Shown: positions 55,154 through 64,000 of the stretch, one piece after another
Numbering within the stretch: the stretch's first letter is position 1
Layout: every line of letters starts with the position of its first letter
Source of the DNA: Burkholderiales bacterium
GTDB taxonomy: Bacteria; Pseudomonadota; Gammaproteobacteria; Burkholderiales; Nitrosomonadaceae
Assembly: GCA_024235735.1 (NCBI GenBank)
Contig: JACKLU010000001.1
Span: forward strand, 496,001 to 560,000
Length of the DNA stretch: 64,000 bases
Direction: 5' to 3'
The notes under the pieces: generated by a model
The model's input: the letters and a program-made list of their open reading frames with translations, nothing else
Database searches by the model: none
Told to the model about the DNA's origin: nothing
Translations under genes and position numbers: made by a program

Positions 55154-55558
55154 ATGATCAGCAAACTCGATAAAACCCTCAATTTTCACCATCAGGCTCT
55201 GGGACTTAGAGCAGCAAGACAAGAACTCCTTGCCAGCAATGTTGCTAACTCGGATACACCGAATTTTAAAGCCAAGGATATTGATTTCTCGAGCGTGCTG
55301 CGCGAAAAAATATCCACGGCAACCCCAGCATCTACACTTAGAACGACTTCACCATCGCATATCAGTCACGGCGGCAATAATGGTATCAGCAACAACATAC
55401 TTTACCGCGTCCCCCTGCAACCCAGTATCGATGGAAACACTGTAGATATGGATTCCGAACGTACCCGGTTCGCGGACAATTCGATTAAATACGATGCGAG
55501 CATAACATTCATCAACATGCAGTTTAGAAATCTGTTAACCGCGATGCAGGAGCGATAA
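55154..55558 (+). CDS. flgB: Flagellar proximal rod protein FlgB
   Basis: 134 residues from the ATG at 55154 (MISKLDKTLNFHHQALGLRA), the usual family start; GTG at 55142 and ATG at 55148 are alternatives adding up to four residues. Family motifs LLASNVANSDTPNFKAKDIDF and the C-terminal NMQFRNLLTAMQ are present. First gene of the flgBCDEFGHIJK operon. Confidence 0.95.
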   Translation: MISKLDKTLNFHHQALGLRAARQELLASNVANSDTPNFKAKDIDFSSVLREKISTATPASTLRTTSPSHISHGGNNGISNNILYRVPLQPSIDGNTVDMDSERTRFADNSIKYDASITFINMQFRNLLTAMQER

Positions 55559-55560
55559 TC

Positions 55561-55965
55561 ATGTCCCTATTTAACGTCTTTAGTATTGCAAGCTCGGCGA
55601 TGACTGCGCAATCCCATCGCCTTAACGTTGTCGCCAGTAATCTTTCCAATGCGGACAGCGTTACCGATTCCTCCGGCGAGCCCTACCGTGGCCGACAGGT
55701 TGTATTCAGCACGCTTAAAGCCGATGAAAATGGAGCAAGTGGCGTGAGAGTCGCCGGTGTTGTGCATGACGCATCCCCCATGAAGAAGGTTTTCGAGCCG
55801 CACCACCCTCTCGCGGATGAAAATGGTTACATAATCAAACCGAATGTCAATGTTGTCGACGAAATGGTCAACATGATGTCGGCATCACGTTCCTATCAAA
55901 ACAACGTCGATCTGATGAATACAACCAAGTCTTTACTGCAAAAAACCCTCACTATTGGACAATAG
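55561..55965 (+). CDS. flgC: Flagellar proximal rod protein FlgC
   Basis: 134 residues: N-terminal SSAMTAQSHRLNVVASNLSN (rod/hook signature) and C-terminal NVDLMNTTKSLLQKTL heptads for assembly. GGAG precedes the ATG. Two bases separate it from flgB. Confidence 0.96.
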   Translation: MSLFNVFSIASSAMTAQSHRLNVVASNLSNADSVTDSSGEPYRGRQVVFSTLKADENGASGVRVAGVVHDASPMKKVFEPHHPLADENGYIIKPNVNVVDEMVNMMSASRSYQNNVDLMNTTKSLLQKTLTIGQ

Positions 55966-55978
55966 GAGATAGACCCGC

Positions 55979-56641
55979 ATGAATTCAGTACAAGAAACCA
56001 GTAGACAAGCACTACCCGCCACAACAACCGGCGCATCGCAAAAAAACAGTATCGAGGAACCACAAGAACGTTTCCTCAAATTGCTTGTAACGCAGATGAA
56101 AAATCAGAATCCGTTGAATCCGCTTGATAACGCTGAAATAACCAGTCAGCTTGCGCAAATCAGTACAGTCACCGGCATCGATAAACTGAACAACACATTG
56201 GAAAAATTTCTTTCCGGGATAGAAGACAGCCAAGTCATGGAAGCGGCGCAATTAATTGGTCACAAGGCATTGGTTCCAGGAAATGACCTTTCACTTGAAA
56301 ACAATGCAGCACTTGGCGGATTTGAGTTGCCCCAAGCGGTCGATCAGTTGAGTGTCACCATTCTGGACAACTCAGGTATCGCGGTACGCACCCTGGAACT
56401 TGGCGCACAGTCTTCCGGAACAAATACATTCCTATGGGACGGCATAACCAGCAGCGGCACACAAGCAATTAGCGGCAATTACACTTTCTCCGCCAGCGCT
56501 AAACAGGGTGACCAGGAAATTACCGTCAAACCGCTTGCGCTTGGTCTGGTTAAGAGTGTTTCCCCCGGTGAACATGAAGCTGTACTTGACATGGGTGAGC
56601 TTGGATTGGTCGGCATGGGTGATATTAAACAGATTTTTTAG
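55979..56641 (+). CDS. flgD: Hook assembly scaffold FlgD
   Basis: A 220-residue hook-capping protein. The conserved N-terminal RFLKLLVTQMKNQNPLNPLD is followed by FlgD Ig and tudor-like domains (FLWDGITSSGTQAISGNYTF). It caps the growing hook and leaves after completion. GGAG lies upstream. Confidence 0.96.
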   Translation: MNSVQETSRQALPATTTGASQKNSIEEPQERFLKLLVTQMKNQNPLNPLDNAEITSQLAQISTVTGIDKLNNTLEKFLSGIEDSQVMEAAQLIGHKALVPGNDLSLENNAALGGFELPQAVDQLSVTILDNSGIAVRTLELGAQSSGTNTFLWDGITSSGTQAISGNYTFSASAKQGDQEITVKPLALGLVKSVSPGEHEAVLDMGELGLVGMGDIKQIF

Positions 56642-56667
56642 TGATATTTAGTGATAAGGAGCAAATC

Positions 56668-57930
56668 ATGGGTTTTCAACAAGGATTGAGTGGTCTTAAT
56701 GCAGCAGCCCAGAATCTTGATGTTATTGGGAACAATATTGCAAACAGCAATACAGTGGGCTTTAAGCAGTCAAATGCGCAATTTGCGGATGTTTATGCAC
56801 GGTCACTGACTGGCGCGGTAAGTGAAAGTAGAGGTCTCGGCACCAGAGTGTCCGCCATTTCTCAGCAGTTCTCGCAAGGTAATATTTCAACATCGAGCAA
56901 TCCACTCGACATCGCGATCAATGGCAATGGTTTTTTTCGCATGAGTGATAATGGCGCGGTATCGTACAGCCGTAACGGTCAATTTCATCTCGATAAAGAC
57001 GGCTATATCGTTAACAGCGACAATCTCAATCTGACCGGCTATCCTGCGGATGACAGCGGGAAAATATTCAATACCACACCGGCAGATCTAAGAATCTCAA
57101 CCGCGCAACTTCCACCCAGTTCGACGACAAGCTTCGATCTGGAAATTAATCTGGATTCCCGTGTTGTGATACCCACACCTTTACCGGCATTCAGCGCCAA
57201 CGACCCGACAACCTATAATGGCACCACATCGGGTACAGTTTTCGACAGTCTCGGTAACCCTCATGTTTTTTCGATGTTCTTCCAGAAAAGCGCAGCCAAC
57301 TCATGGGATCTGTATGCGACAGTTGATGGTGCGTCAGATATTGCTGGCGTCCCCATTGGCGTTACACTTGGCGGCGCAGCGTCCCAGGCATTAACTTTTG
57401 ACAGTAATGGCGCGTTAACTGCGCCTGCAACGCCAATCGCCGTATCGATCGATCTGGCGACAATAGACCCGACGCTCGGCTCGACCTCGCCACTCGACTT
57501 TACTCTGGATCTAAGCAGCGCAACACAATTCGGCACAAATTTTGGCGTCACTTCAATTTCACAGGATGGTTATTCGTCAGGAACGCTGGCCGGTTACACC
57601 GTCAGTGTCGAAGGTTTTATTACGGGAAACTATTCCAACGCTGAAACAAGAACACTAGGCCAAATCGCTTTGGCCAATTTCACCAATCCGCAAGGCCTGA
57701 CACCGATCGGCGATAATCTTTGGCTTGAAACCGCCGCATCTGGTCAACCAGTAGTCGGCGCGCCAGGCACCGGCGTTCTTGGCATATTAAAATCATCCGC
57801 TGTTGAAGATTCCAACGTGGATCTGACGGCGGAGCTGGTCAAGATGATCACGACACAGCGAACTTATCAGGCCAATGCCAAAACTATCGAGACTCAGGAC
57901 GCTGTATTACAGACTCTGGTCAATCTTTAA
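56668..57930 (+). CDS. flgE: Flagellar hook protein FlgE
   Basis: 420 residues from the ATG at 56668 (MGFQQGLSGLNAAAQNLDVI), which has AAGGAG upstream; an ATT/ATG frame reaching back to 56641 would add nine. Both ends carry the rod/hook coiled segments (NNIANSNTVGFKQS, TYQANAKTIETQDAVLQTL). The middle ~250 residues are the variable hook domains. Follows flgD by 26 bp. Confidence 0.95.
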   Translation: MGFQQGLSGLNAAAQNLDVIGNNIANSNTVGFKQSNAQFADVYARSLTGAVSESRGLGTRVSAISQQFSQGNISTSSNPLDIAINGNGFFRMSDNGAVSYSRNGQFHLDKDGYIVNSDNLNLTGYPADDSGKIFNTTPADLRISTAQLPPSSTTSFDLEINLDSRVVIPTPLPAFSANDPTTYNGTTSGTVFDSLGNPHVFSMFFQKSAANSWDLYATVDGASDIAGVPIGVTLGGAASQALTFDSNGALTAPATPIAVSIDLATIDPTLGSTSPLDFTLDLSSATQFGTNFGVTSISQDGYSSGTLAGYTVSVEGFITGNYSNAETRTLGQIALANFTNPQGLTPIGDNLWLETAASGQPVVGAPGTGVLGILKSSAVEDSNVDLTAELVKMITTQRTYQANAKTIETQDAVLQTLVNL

Positions 57931-57961
57931 TCAGACATTAAAACCGATATAGGCAGGTGAA

Positions 57962-58705
57962 ATGGATCGTCTAATCTATACCGCAATGTCAGGTGCGGTC
58001 CACACACTGAATCACAAAGCAACGGTTTCACACAATCTGGCGAATGTCTCCACTACCGGCTATCGTTCGGAAACTAACGCATTTCGCGCTGTTCCGGTAT
58101 TTGGCGACGGACTTCCAACGCGCGCCTTCGTTGTTGATTCCACGACGGGAGCGGATTTCACGCCTGGCCCAATACAGCAGACCGACAGAAATCTGGATGT
58201 TGCGATTCGGGGCTCAGGCTGGATTGCAGTGCAATTGCCAAACGGGGAAGAAGCCTATACACGCAATGGTAATCTACAGATCCGTTCTGATGGCGTTTTA
58301 GTCACTCAAAACGGAGTAAGCGTTAAAGGCGATAATGGCATCATCACGGTACCGCTGGAAAACCGCATCACAATTGCCAAAGATGGTACCGTTTCGGCGG
58401 TACCTATAACTCCCCTGCCAAATGCGGTAGCCATTGTCGGACGCATAAAACTTGTTGATCCACCCGAAGATCAGCTTGTAAAAGGCGCGGACGGATTATT
58501 TCGCATGAAAGATGGCACGGTTCCGTTGCCATCGGCTCAGGTTACACTGGTTGACGGTGCACTGGAAGGCAGTAATGTCAATCTGGTTCATGAAATGGTC
58601 AGCATGATTTCGCTGGCTCGTCAGTTTGACATGTATATGAAAATGCTGGAAAGCGCTGAGCGTAATGCACAGCAGGCCAGCGAAATTCTGGTGATCAGGG
58701 CATAA
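57962..58705 (+). CDS. flgF: Flagellar proximal rod protein FlgF
   Basis: 247 residues; MDRLIYTAMSGAVHTLNHKA, HNLANVSTTGYRSETNAF and the terminal NVNLVHEMVSMISLARQFDM mark it as FlgF. AGGTGA precedes the ATG. Confidence 0.95.
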   Translation: MDRLIYTAMSGAVHTLNHKATVSHNLANVSTTGYRSETNAFRAVPVFGDGLPTRAFVVDSTTGADFTPGPIQQTDRNLDVAIRGSGWIAVQLPNGEEAYTRNGNLQIRSDGVLVTQNGVSVKGDNGIITVPLENRITIAKDGTVSAVPITPLPNAVAIVGRIKLVDPPEDQLVKGADGLFRMKDGTVPLPSAQVTLVDGALEGSNVNLVHEMVSMISLARQFDMYMKMLESAERNAQQASEILVIRA

Positions 58706-58756
58706 AGCACAAACCCAGGGTCACGCCACACTGTTACATAAAAATCGGAGTAAATT

Positions 58757-59539
58757 ATGATACGCTCATTATGGATATCAAAAACCGGTCTTGACGCGCA
58801 GCAAACCAAAATGGATGTTGTCGCCAATAATCTGGCCAATGTCAGCACCAATGGATTCAAACGCGCGCGCGCGGTTTTTGAGGATCTGCTCTACCAGACG
58901 ATACGTCAACCGGGTGCGCAATCGTCCCAGCAGACACAAATTCCTTCCGGTTTGCAACTTGGCGTAGGCGTTCGGCCTGTCGCCACGGAAAGTATTTTCA
59001 CGCAAGGCAATCTGCAGCAAACCGGAAACTCACGTGATGTTGCGATTCAGGGAGAAGGATTTTTTCAAGTATTGATGCCGGATGGCACAACCGCTTACAC
59101 CCGGGATGGCGCTTTTCAATCCGACATTAATGGTCAGTTTGTTACATCCAGCGGCTACGTCGTACAACCCGCCGTAACTATCCCTCCGAATACGTTGAGC
59201 ATCACCATCGCACGCGATGGCACTGTTTCAGCATTGGTGCCTGGAGCACAGACACCGATTCAAGTCGGCAATATCCAGTTGGCCAGCTTTATCAATCCGG
59301 CTGGTTTGCAGAAAATTGGAGAAAACCTCTATCTGGAGACGGCTTCCAGTGGCGTAGCCACACCAAACGCACCTGGAACAAATGGATTAGGATTGCTTAA
59401 CCAAGGCTTCGTCGAGACATCCAATGTCAATGTCGTAGAGGAATTGGTGGGCATGATACAAACGCAGCGCGCTTACGAAATCAATTCCAAGTCCATTGAA
59501 ACATCGGACCGCATGCTTCAGCGATTGACCCAATTGTAG
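58757..59539 (+). CDS. flgG: Flagellar distal rod protein FlgG
   Basis: 260 residues; MIRSLWISKTGLDAQQTKMD, NNLANVSTNGFKRARAVF and NVNVVEELVGMIQTQRAYEI. It includes the rod-specific QPGAQSSQQTQIPSGLQLG stretch that stiffens FlgG relative to FlgE. CGGAG upstream. Confidence 0.96.
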   Translation: MIRSLWISKTGLDAQQTKMDVVANNLANVSTNGFKRARAVFEDLLYQTIRQPGAQSSQQTQIPSGLQLGVGVRPVATESIFTQGNLQQTGNSRDVAIQGEGFFQVLMPDGTTAYTRDGAFQSDINGQFVTSSGYVVQPAVTIPPNTLSITIARDGTVSALVPGAQTPIQVGNIQLASFINPAGLQKIGENLYLETASSGVATPNAPGTNGLGLLNQGFVETSNVNVVEELVGMIQTQRAYEINSKSIETSDRMLQRLTQL

Positions 59540-59565
59540 ATCATAAATCATTTCCGGAGCGGTTT

Positions 59566-60273
59566 ATGGCAAATTATTTATGGTGGCAAAATAACAAGGC
59601 TTGTTTTTTCTTCCCGGCATTCTTTGTTTTGCTATCGGGTTGTGCAACAACACCGCCGACAAGCACGCACCAGCCCTTGACCACACTGCCGCCAGAGTTG
59701 TCCATCGTAAATGAAACGAGTGGAGGCATCTTCCAATCGGTCAACAATTTGCCGGGGATAAGATACACACCACTATTCGAAGACCGGCGAGCACGCGGCA
59801 TTGGCGATACGATCATCGTGACGCTCAACGAAAGGAACAATGCTCGAAAAAGCTCCGGCAGCAATGCCAGTCGCTCTGGTGGTTTTGATTTTTCGATACC
59901 GACAGCCGTTTTAGGAATCCCTCTAAATTTTCTGGGCGGTACCGAACTGGAGGCAGAATCAAACAATTCCTTTGATGGCAAAGGTGCGAGCAACAGCACC
60001 AACAATTTCACCGGCACTATAACCGTAACTGTTCTTAACGTACTACCGAATGGCAATTTACTCGTCAGTGGTGAAAAGCAGGTTGGCATTAACCGAGGAC
60101 AGGAATTTATTCGTCTTTCGGGTGTTATCAATCCAATCAACATTATAAATAACACCGTTTCATCTGTTCAGGTCGCCGATGCACGCATTGAATATCTTTC
60201 CAGCGGTTACATCCACGAAGCGCAAACAATGGGTTGGCTCTCCCGCTTCCTGATGAATTTTTCACCCTTCTAA
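59566..60273 (+). CDS. flgH: Flagellar L-ring lipoprotein FlgH
   Basis: 235 residues; signal peptide with lipobox LLSGC (Cys25), then family motifs SIFEDRRARGIGDTIIVTL-like sequence (FEDRRARGIGDTIIVTLNE), GTITVTVLNVLPNGNLLVSG and YIHEAQTMGWLSRF. It forms the outer-membrane bushing. CGGAG upstream. Confidence 0.96.
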   Translation: MANYLWWQNNKACFFFPAFFVLLSGCATTPPTSTHQPLTTLPPELSIVNETSGGIFQSVNNLPGIRYTPLFEDRRARGIGDTIIVTLNERNNARKSSGSNASRSGGFDFSIPTAVLGIPLNFLGGTELEAESNNSFDGKGASNSTNNFTGTITVTVLNVLPNGNLLVSGEKQVGINRGQEFIRLSGVINPINIINNTVSSVQVADARIEYLSSGYIHEAQTMGWLSRFLMNFSPF

Positions 60274-60311
60274 ATTCCACGCCATCAATCAATGAACGAG
60301 AGATCAAAGTC

Positions 60312-61421
60312 ATGAAAAGTCATAATAAAATTTTCTCTTTATTATGGATTATTCTGTTATCTGCTACGGGACCCATCCAGGCGGAACGCATTAAAGACTT
60401 GGTCTCCATTCAGGGTGTACGCAGCAATCAGTTAATTGGTTACGGCCTGGTTGTAGGTCTGGACGGCACAGGGGATCAAACAACGCAAACGCCTTTTACG
60501 GTACAAAGCATCATCAATATGATGGGACAACTCGGCGTGAACCTTCCGCCTGGAACAAATCTGCAGTTGCGTAACGTTGCTGCTGTAATGGTTACCGCCA
60601 CCCTGCCCCCTTTTGCCCGCCCCGGCCAGCAAATAGATGTAACCGTCTCTTCCATGGGAAATTCAAAAAGCCTGCGCGGTGGGACATTATTGATGACACC
60701 GCTCAAAGGCGCAGATAATCAAGTATATGCCATAGCACAAGGCAATATTTTGGTCGGTGGCGCAGGTGCAGCTGCCGCAGGTAGCAGCGTACAAATCAAC
60801 CATTTGAATGCTGGGCGGATCAGTGGTGGCGCTACCGTCGAACGCACGGTACCGGTCGAATTAGGACAAGAGGAATACATTTATCTGGAACTTAACTCCA
60901 CCAACTTCTCAACAGTGACACGTATTGTTGACGCGATCAACGCTGTGCATCCAACCAAAGCATATGCGGTTGATGGCCGGCTCATTCAGGTGAAAGCCCC
61001 GCTTAACACAAGTGCACGTGTGATGTTTATTTCACAAATTGAAAGTTTGAATATTACTCCTGCTCGTGACGCCGCAAAAGTCATCGTTAATTCCCGCACG
61101 GGTTCAATAGCCATGAATCAATCTGTAACGTTAGAACCCAGCGCAATTGCGCATGGAAATCTATCCATTATCATCAATAGTGAACCCGTCATCAGTCAAC
61201 CCGGACCCTTTGCCGAACGCGGAGAAACTGTCGTCGCACAACGCGCGCAGGTTGAAATCCGAAGCGACGAAGGCAACCTAATGTTATTACCTGCTGGCGC
61301 GGATCTGGGAGAAGTTGTTAAAGCACTGACTGCTATCGGCGCAACCACGCAAGATCTGTTATCTATATTACAAGCGCTTAAAGCAGCAGGATCATTACGC
61401 GCCGAACTGGAAGTTATATAA
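60312..61421 (+). CDS. flgI: Flagellar P-ring protein FlgI
   Basis: 369 residues from the ATG at 60312; the preceding frame overlaps the end of flgH and lacks a ribosome site. Signal peptide ends PIQAE; then RIKDLVSIQGVRSNQLIGYG and TPFTVQSIINMMGQLGVNLP, both FlgI hallmarks. Periplasmic; assembled with help of FlgA. Confidence 0.95.
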   Translation: MKSHNKIFSLLWIILLSATGPIQAERIKDLVSIQGVRSNQLIGYGLVVGLDGTGDQTTQTPFTVQSIINMMGQLGVNLPPGTNLQLRNVAAVMVTATLPPFARPGQQIDVTVSSMGNSKSLRGGTLLMTPLKGADNQVYAIAQGNILVGGAGAAAAGSSVQINHLNAGRISGGATVERTVPVELGQEEYIYLELNSTNFSTVTRIVDAINAVHPTKAYAVDGRLIQVKAPLNTSARVMFISQIESLNITPARDAAKVIVNSRTGSIAMNQSVTLEPSAIAHGNLSIIINSEPVISQPGPFAERGETVVAQRAQVEIRSDEGNLMLLPAGADLGEVVKALTAIGATTQDLLSILQALKAAGSLRAELEVI

Positions 61422-61435
61422 GGATTGATATCATC

Positions 61436-62575
61436 ATGATTAATACGTTTGACTTTACCAGCAAGCTTGCCATTGACAGCAAAAGCATTGACGACATGCA
61501 ACTGCTGTCAAGACAGGATTCCAAAAAAGCACTACGAGAAGCCGCAAAACAATTCGAAGCGCTGTTCTTTCAAATGCTTGTCAAAAGTATGCGTGATGCC
61601 ACACTTAAAAGTGGACTCATCGATAGTCAACAAACCCAGTTCTATGTCGAGATGTATGATCAGCAATTGTCACAAACGCTGGCCGGGAAAGGCATAGGAC
61701 TTGCCGATATGATGGTGGAACAGTTGACACGCACTTACTACGGCTCCGAAGCGACGGCAAACTTATCGCAATCAGCGGAAAACGAGCCTTCAACACATTA
61801 TTCAGGTGAGCAAACCGAAAACAACCCGATAACGCCAGCGAATCCGCTCATATCGCAACTGAGTGAAAACGAACCGCCAGCACCAATTTCACAGATTCCA
61901 CCAGAAAGTAGTTCAAAAAATGTAGTGGATAATCAGAGCAACCCTATCGCGGCCACCATTGAAAACAGCTTTTACACTTCGTGGTATCAGACTCATGACA
62001 CAACAAGAAACACCATACGTGAAAATGACATTTCATCGAACGGTAAACCAAACGATGTTTTCATAGCAGAACAGATAGCGAAAAAACCATCTCGTTCTGC
62101 TTTCAATAAAACAGCCGATTTTATTAACACACTGATGCCCCACGCGAGTGCTGCATCTGAATTAACCGGAATACCCGCACATTTTATGCTGGCGCAAGCT
62201 GCACTTGAAAGCGGTTGGGGCAAACACGAAATACGTCATCCTGACAATTCAACAAGTTACAATCTTTTTGGTATCAAAGCCAGCAGTAATTGGAAAGGCA
62301 AAACGGTTGAAATATTAACGACTGAGTACATTAATGGCACCCCAAAAAGGATAGTCGAAAAATTCCGTGCTTATGATTCTTATGAAGAAAGTTTCCGCGA
62401 TTATGCAAATTTACTGACTAAAAATCCACGCTACAGTCATGTTGTAAATACACAAAATGCCGCCGAATTTGCTTATGGTCTGCAAAAAGCAGGCTATGCA
62501 ACCGACCCGCATTATGGCAACAAACTGATGCGTATTTTGAGCAATCCCGCTTTACAGAATCAAGAATTTATTTAA
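61436..62575 (+). CDS. flgJ: Rod-assembly protein and peptidoglycan hydrolase FlgJ
   Basis: 379 residues: N-terminal rod-binding domain (~25-120, AAKQFEALFFQMLVKSMRDA), a Ser/Pro/Asn-rich linker of ~110 residues, and a C-terminal glucosaminidase domain (~225-379) with catalytic-site sequence AQAALESGWGKHEIR and YNLFGIKASSNWKG. The linker is longer than in the ~313-residue enteric protein. It opens the wall for the rod. AGGA upstream. Confidence 0.94.
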   Translation: MINTFDFTSKLAIDSKSIDDMQLLSRQDSKKALREAAKQFEALFFQMLVKSMRDATLKSGLIDSQQTQFYVEMYDQQLSQTLAGKGIGLADMMVEQLTRTYYGSEATANLSQSAENEPSTHYSGEQTENNPITPANPLISQLSENEPPAPISQIPPESSSKNVVDNQSNPIAATIENSFYTSWYQTHDTTRNTIRENDISSNGKPNDVFIAEQIAKKPSRSAFNKTADFINTLMPHASAASELTGIPAHFMLAQAALESGWGKHEIRHPDNSTSYNLFGIKASSNWKGKTVEILTTEYINGTPKRIVEKFRAYDSYEESFRDYANLLTKNPRYSHVVNTQNAAEFAYGLQKAGYATDPHYGNKLMRILSNPALQNQEFI

Positions 62576-62732
62576 TTTTCAGTAGGTTCTGCCGTTAAAT
62601 AATGAAAGTACGGTATACGGCAAATGCGATTCGTGAACATAGCGATTCTTTTACGCAAAGTTTGATGATCGATAATCCGATCAACCTATTAAGCAATATT
62701 TTTGTCTAAAACTTTTAGGATTTAATTTAAAA

Positions 62733-64000
62733 ATGGGCAATATACTAGGAACTGGTGTTTCAGGGTTGAATGCGGCGCAAGCCAACTTACTTACCACAAG
62801 CCATAACATTGCAAATGCTGATACCTCCGGATACTCAAGACAACAAGTCATCCAGAGCACGAACACTCCGCAATTTACCGGTACCGGCTTTATTGGCAAT
62901 GGTGTTAATGTTTCGACCGTAAAGCGGGTACATAACCAGTTCCTGACCACACAACTCATACAAACGCAAACACAAAGCAGTCAATTGGCTGCGTACTATA
63001 ACCAGATCAGTCAAGTCGATAATCTTTTGGCTGATCCCGTCTCCGGGTTATCTCCATCCCTGCAGGATTTTTTTACTGGTGTAAACAACGTTGCATCTGA
63101 CCCGTCTTCCATACCCTCGCGTCAGGCCATGATCAGTAATGCGGAATTTCTGGTTTCTCGTCTGCATAGCCTTGATCATCAACTATCCGAGATCCGCAGT
63201 GGCATTAACACTGAAGTTAAAAATACGGTTAATGAAATCAATTCATTGACTGAACAGATTGCAAAACTGAATCGTAATGTCCTACTGGCGGAAGGCGCAG
63301 CCGCCGGTCACCCGGCAAATGACTTGCACGATCAGCGTGATGAGCTTGTCAATCAGTTGAGTAAATTCATTAATACAGATGTAGTCAAACAACGGGATGG
63401 CACCTATAATGTTTTTATCGGTTCAGGGCAGGCCGTCGTCGTCGGCACCGAAACCATGCCACTTAAGGCAGTTGCTTCACCAGAGAATCCACAGGAACTG
63501 ACTCTGGGGCTCAGTGTCGGCAACAGAACCATGATACTCCCTGAGAACCAGATAAAAGGCGGCAGTCTCGGCGGTTTCCTGAGTTTTCGCAGTGCATCAC
63601 TCAACGAAGCACAAAATGCGTTAGGGCGTATCGCCATTAATATAGCACAGACATTTAACGATCAGCATCGGCTGGGTATTGATTTAACCGGCAATATGGG
63701 ATCCGATTTCTTTTCTGTACCTACGCCCCAATTTTTCTCATCCACATTAAACGACCCGACTTCTACTATTGCAGTTGATATTAGCGACGTCGATCAATTA
63801 ACCACAAGTGATTATCGATTCACTTATGATGGAACAAATTACATACTCACGCGCTTATCCGACAATACTTCTGTCAGCACAGCCACATTGCCATCAGCAG
63901 GATCGCCATTAACTATGGATGGCGTGCGAATCACAAATGCAACAATAAATCCACACGAAAGATTTTTGATCCAGCCAACAGTTAACGGCGCCAAAGATAT
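62733..64000 (+). CDS. flgK: Flagellar hook-filament junction protein FlgK (cut by window end)
   Basis: From the ATG at 62733 (MGNILGTGVSGLNAAQANLL) the frame stays open to the window edge (~422 residues). Family motifs: NIANADTSGYSRQQV and AGHPANDLHDQRDELVNQL. AGGA lies 12 bp upstream. The C-terminal part and flgL lie beyond the window. The 157-bp gap after flgJ holds nothing recognisable. Confidence 0.94.
   Translation, partial: MGNILGTGVSGLNAAQANLLTTSHNIANADTSGYSRQQVIQSTNTPQFTGTGFIGNGVNVSTVKRVHNQFLTTQLIQTQTQSSQLAAYYNQISQVDNLLADPVSGLSPSLQDFFTGVNNVASDPSSIPSRQAMISNAEFLVSRLHSLDHQLSEIRSGINTEVKNTVNEINSLTEQIAKLNRNVLLAEGAAAGHPANDLHDQRDELVNQLSKFINTDVVKQRDGTYNVFIGSGQAVVVGTETMPLKAVASPENPQELTLGLSVGNRTMILPENQIKGGSLGGFLSFRSASLNEAQNALGRIAINIAQTFNDQHRLGIDLTGNMGSDFFSVPTPQFFSSTLNDPTSTIAVDISDVDQLTTSDYRFTYDGTNYILTRLSDNTSVSTATLPSAGSPLTMDGVRITNATINPHERFLIQPTVNGAKD

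Overview
The window looks like chromosomal DNA of a Gram-negative betaproteobacterium. My best guess is a Nitrosomonas-type ammonia oxidiser. This is inferred from the combination of urease, a UT-type urea channel, an exported beta-carbonic anhydrase, several TonB/outer-membrane genes and the style of the flagellar genes; no ribosomal RNA or amo gene is present to prove it.

Region by region. (1) 1-5.5 kb: a minus-strand Pho operon, pstS-pstC-pstA-pstB-phoU, with a recognisable Pho box upstream of pstS and a long perfect-looking palindrome behind it. (2) 5.7-8.6 kb: a divergent pair of outer-membrane protein and LysR regulator, followed by an inverted, decayed second copy of the same promoter and gene starts, and a small lipoprotein. 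(3) 8.8-24.5 kb: a urea-use supercluster. On the minus strand, reading from 20.0 kb down: porin, ureD, ureA, ureB, ureC, ureF, ureG, urea channel, beta-carbonic anhydrase, and one long gene that fuses a HupE/UreJ-type nickel permease to a TonB-dependent receptor. Divergently, on the plus strand: a universal stress protein, the displaced ureE with a His-rich tail, and a three-gene metal ABC importer. The two arms face each other across a 638-bp region holding four to five 23-bp direct repeats. Together these could take up urea and nickel, hydrolyse urea to ammonia and CO2, and interconvert CO2/bicarbonate.

(4) 24.5-30 kb: two paralogous NarL/LuxR-type response regulators, one of which has lost its phosphorylation site, an exported amidohydrolase, and a TPR-acetyltransferase fusion. 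(5) 30-39.3 kb: a large surface-type protein with seven 110-residue Ig-like repeats, a Crp/Fnr regulator, and a ~0.9-kb direct duplication whose two copies flank a dead IS66 element and have decayed in complementary ways (regulator intact in one copy, membrane protein intact in the other); then a lipoprotein hydrolase and a thiopurine methyltransferase.

(6) 39.6-44.2 kb: fliL-M-N-O-P-Q-R (motor switch and export gate), followed by a free-standing CZB zinc-sensor domain and a 743-residue coiled-coil protein. (7) 47-54 kb: a DUF4139-like protein, a YheS-type ABC-F ATPase, a 753-bp AT-rich gap with a tight cluster of DnaA-box-like sites, a TetR/COQ9-like protein, a YdjM-type membrane hydrolase and the tail of an IS1380 element. 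(8) 54.2-64 kb: flgA on the minus strand and flgB-C-D-E-F-G-H-I-J-K on the plus strand (rod, hook, rings, first hook-filament junction protein; flgK runs off the window). No tRNA, rRNA or CRISPR array was seen.
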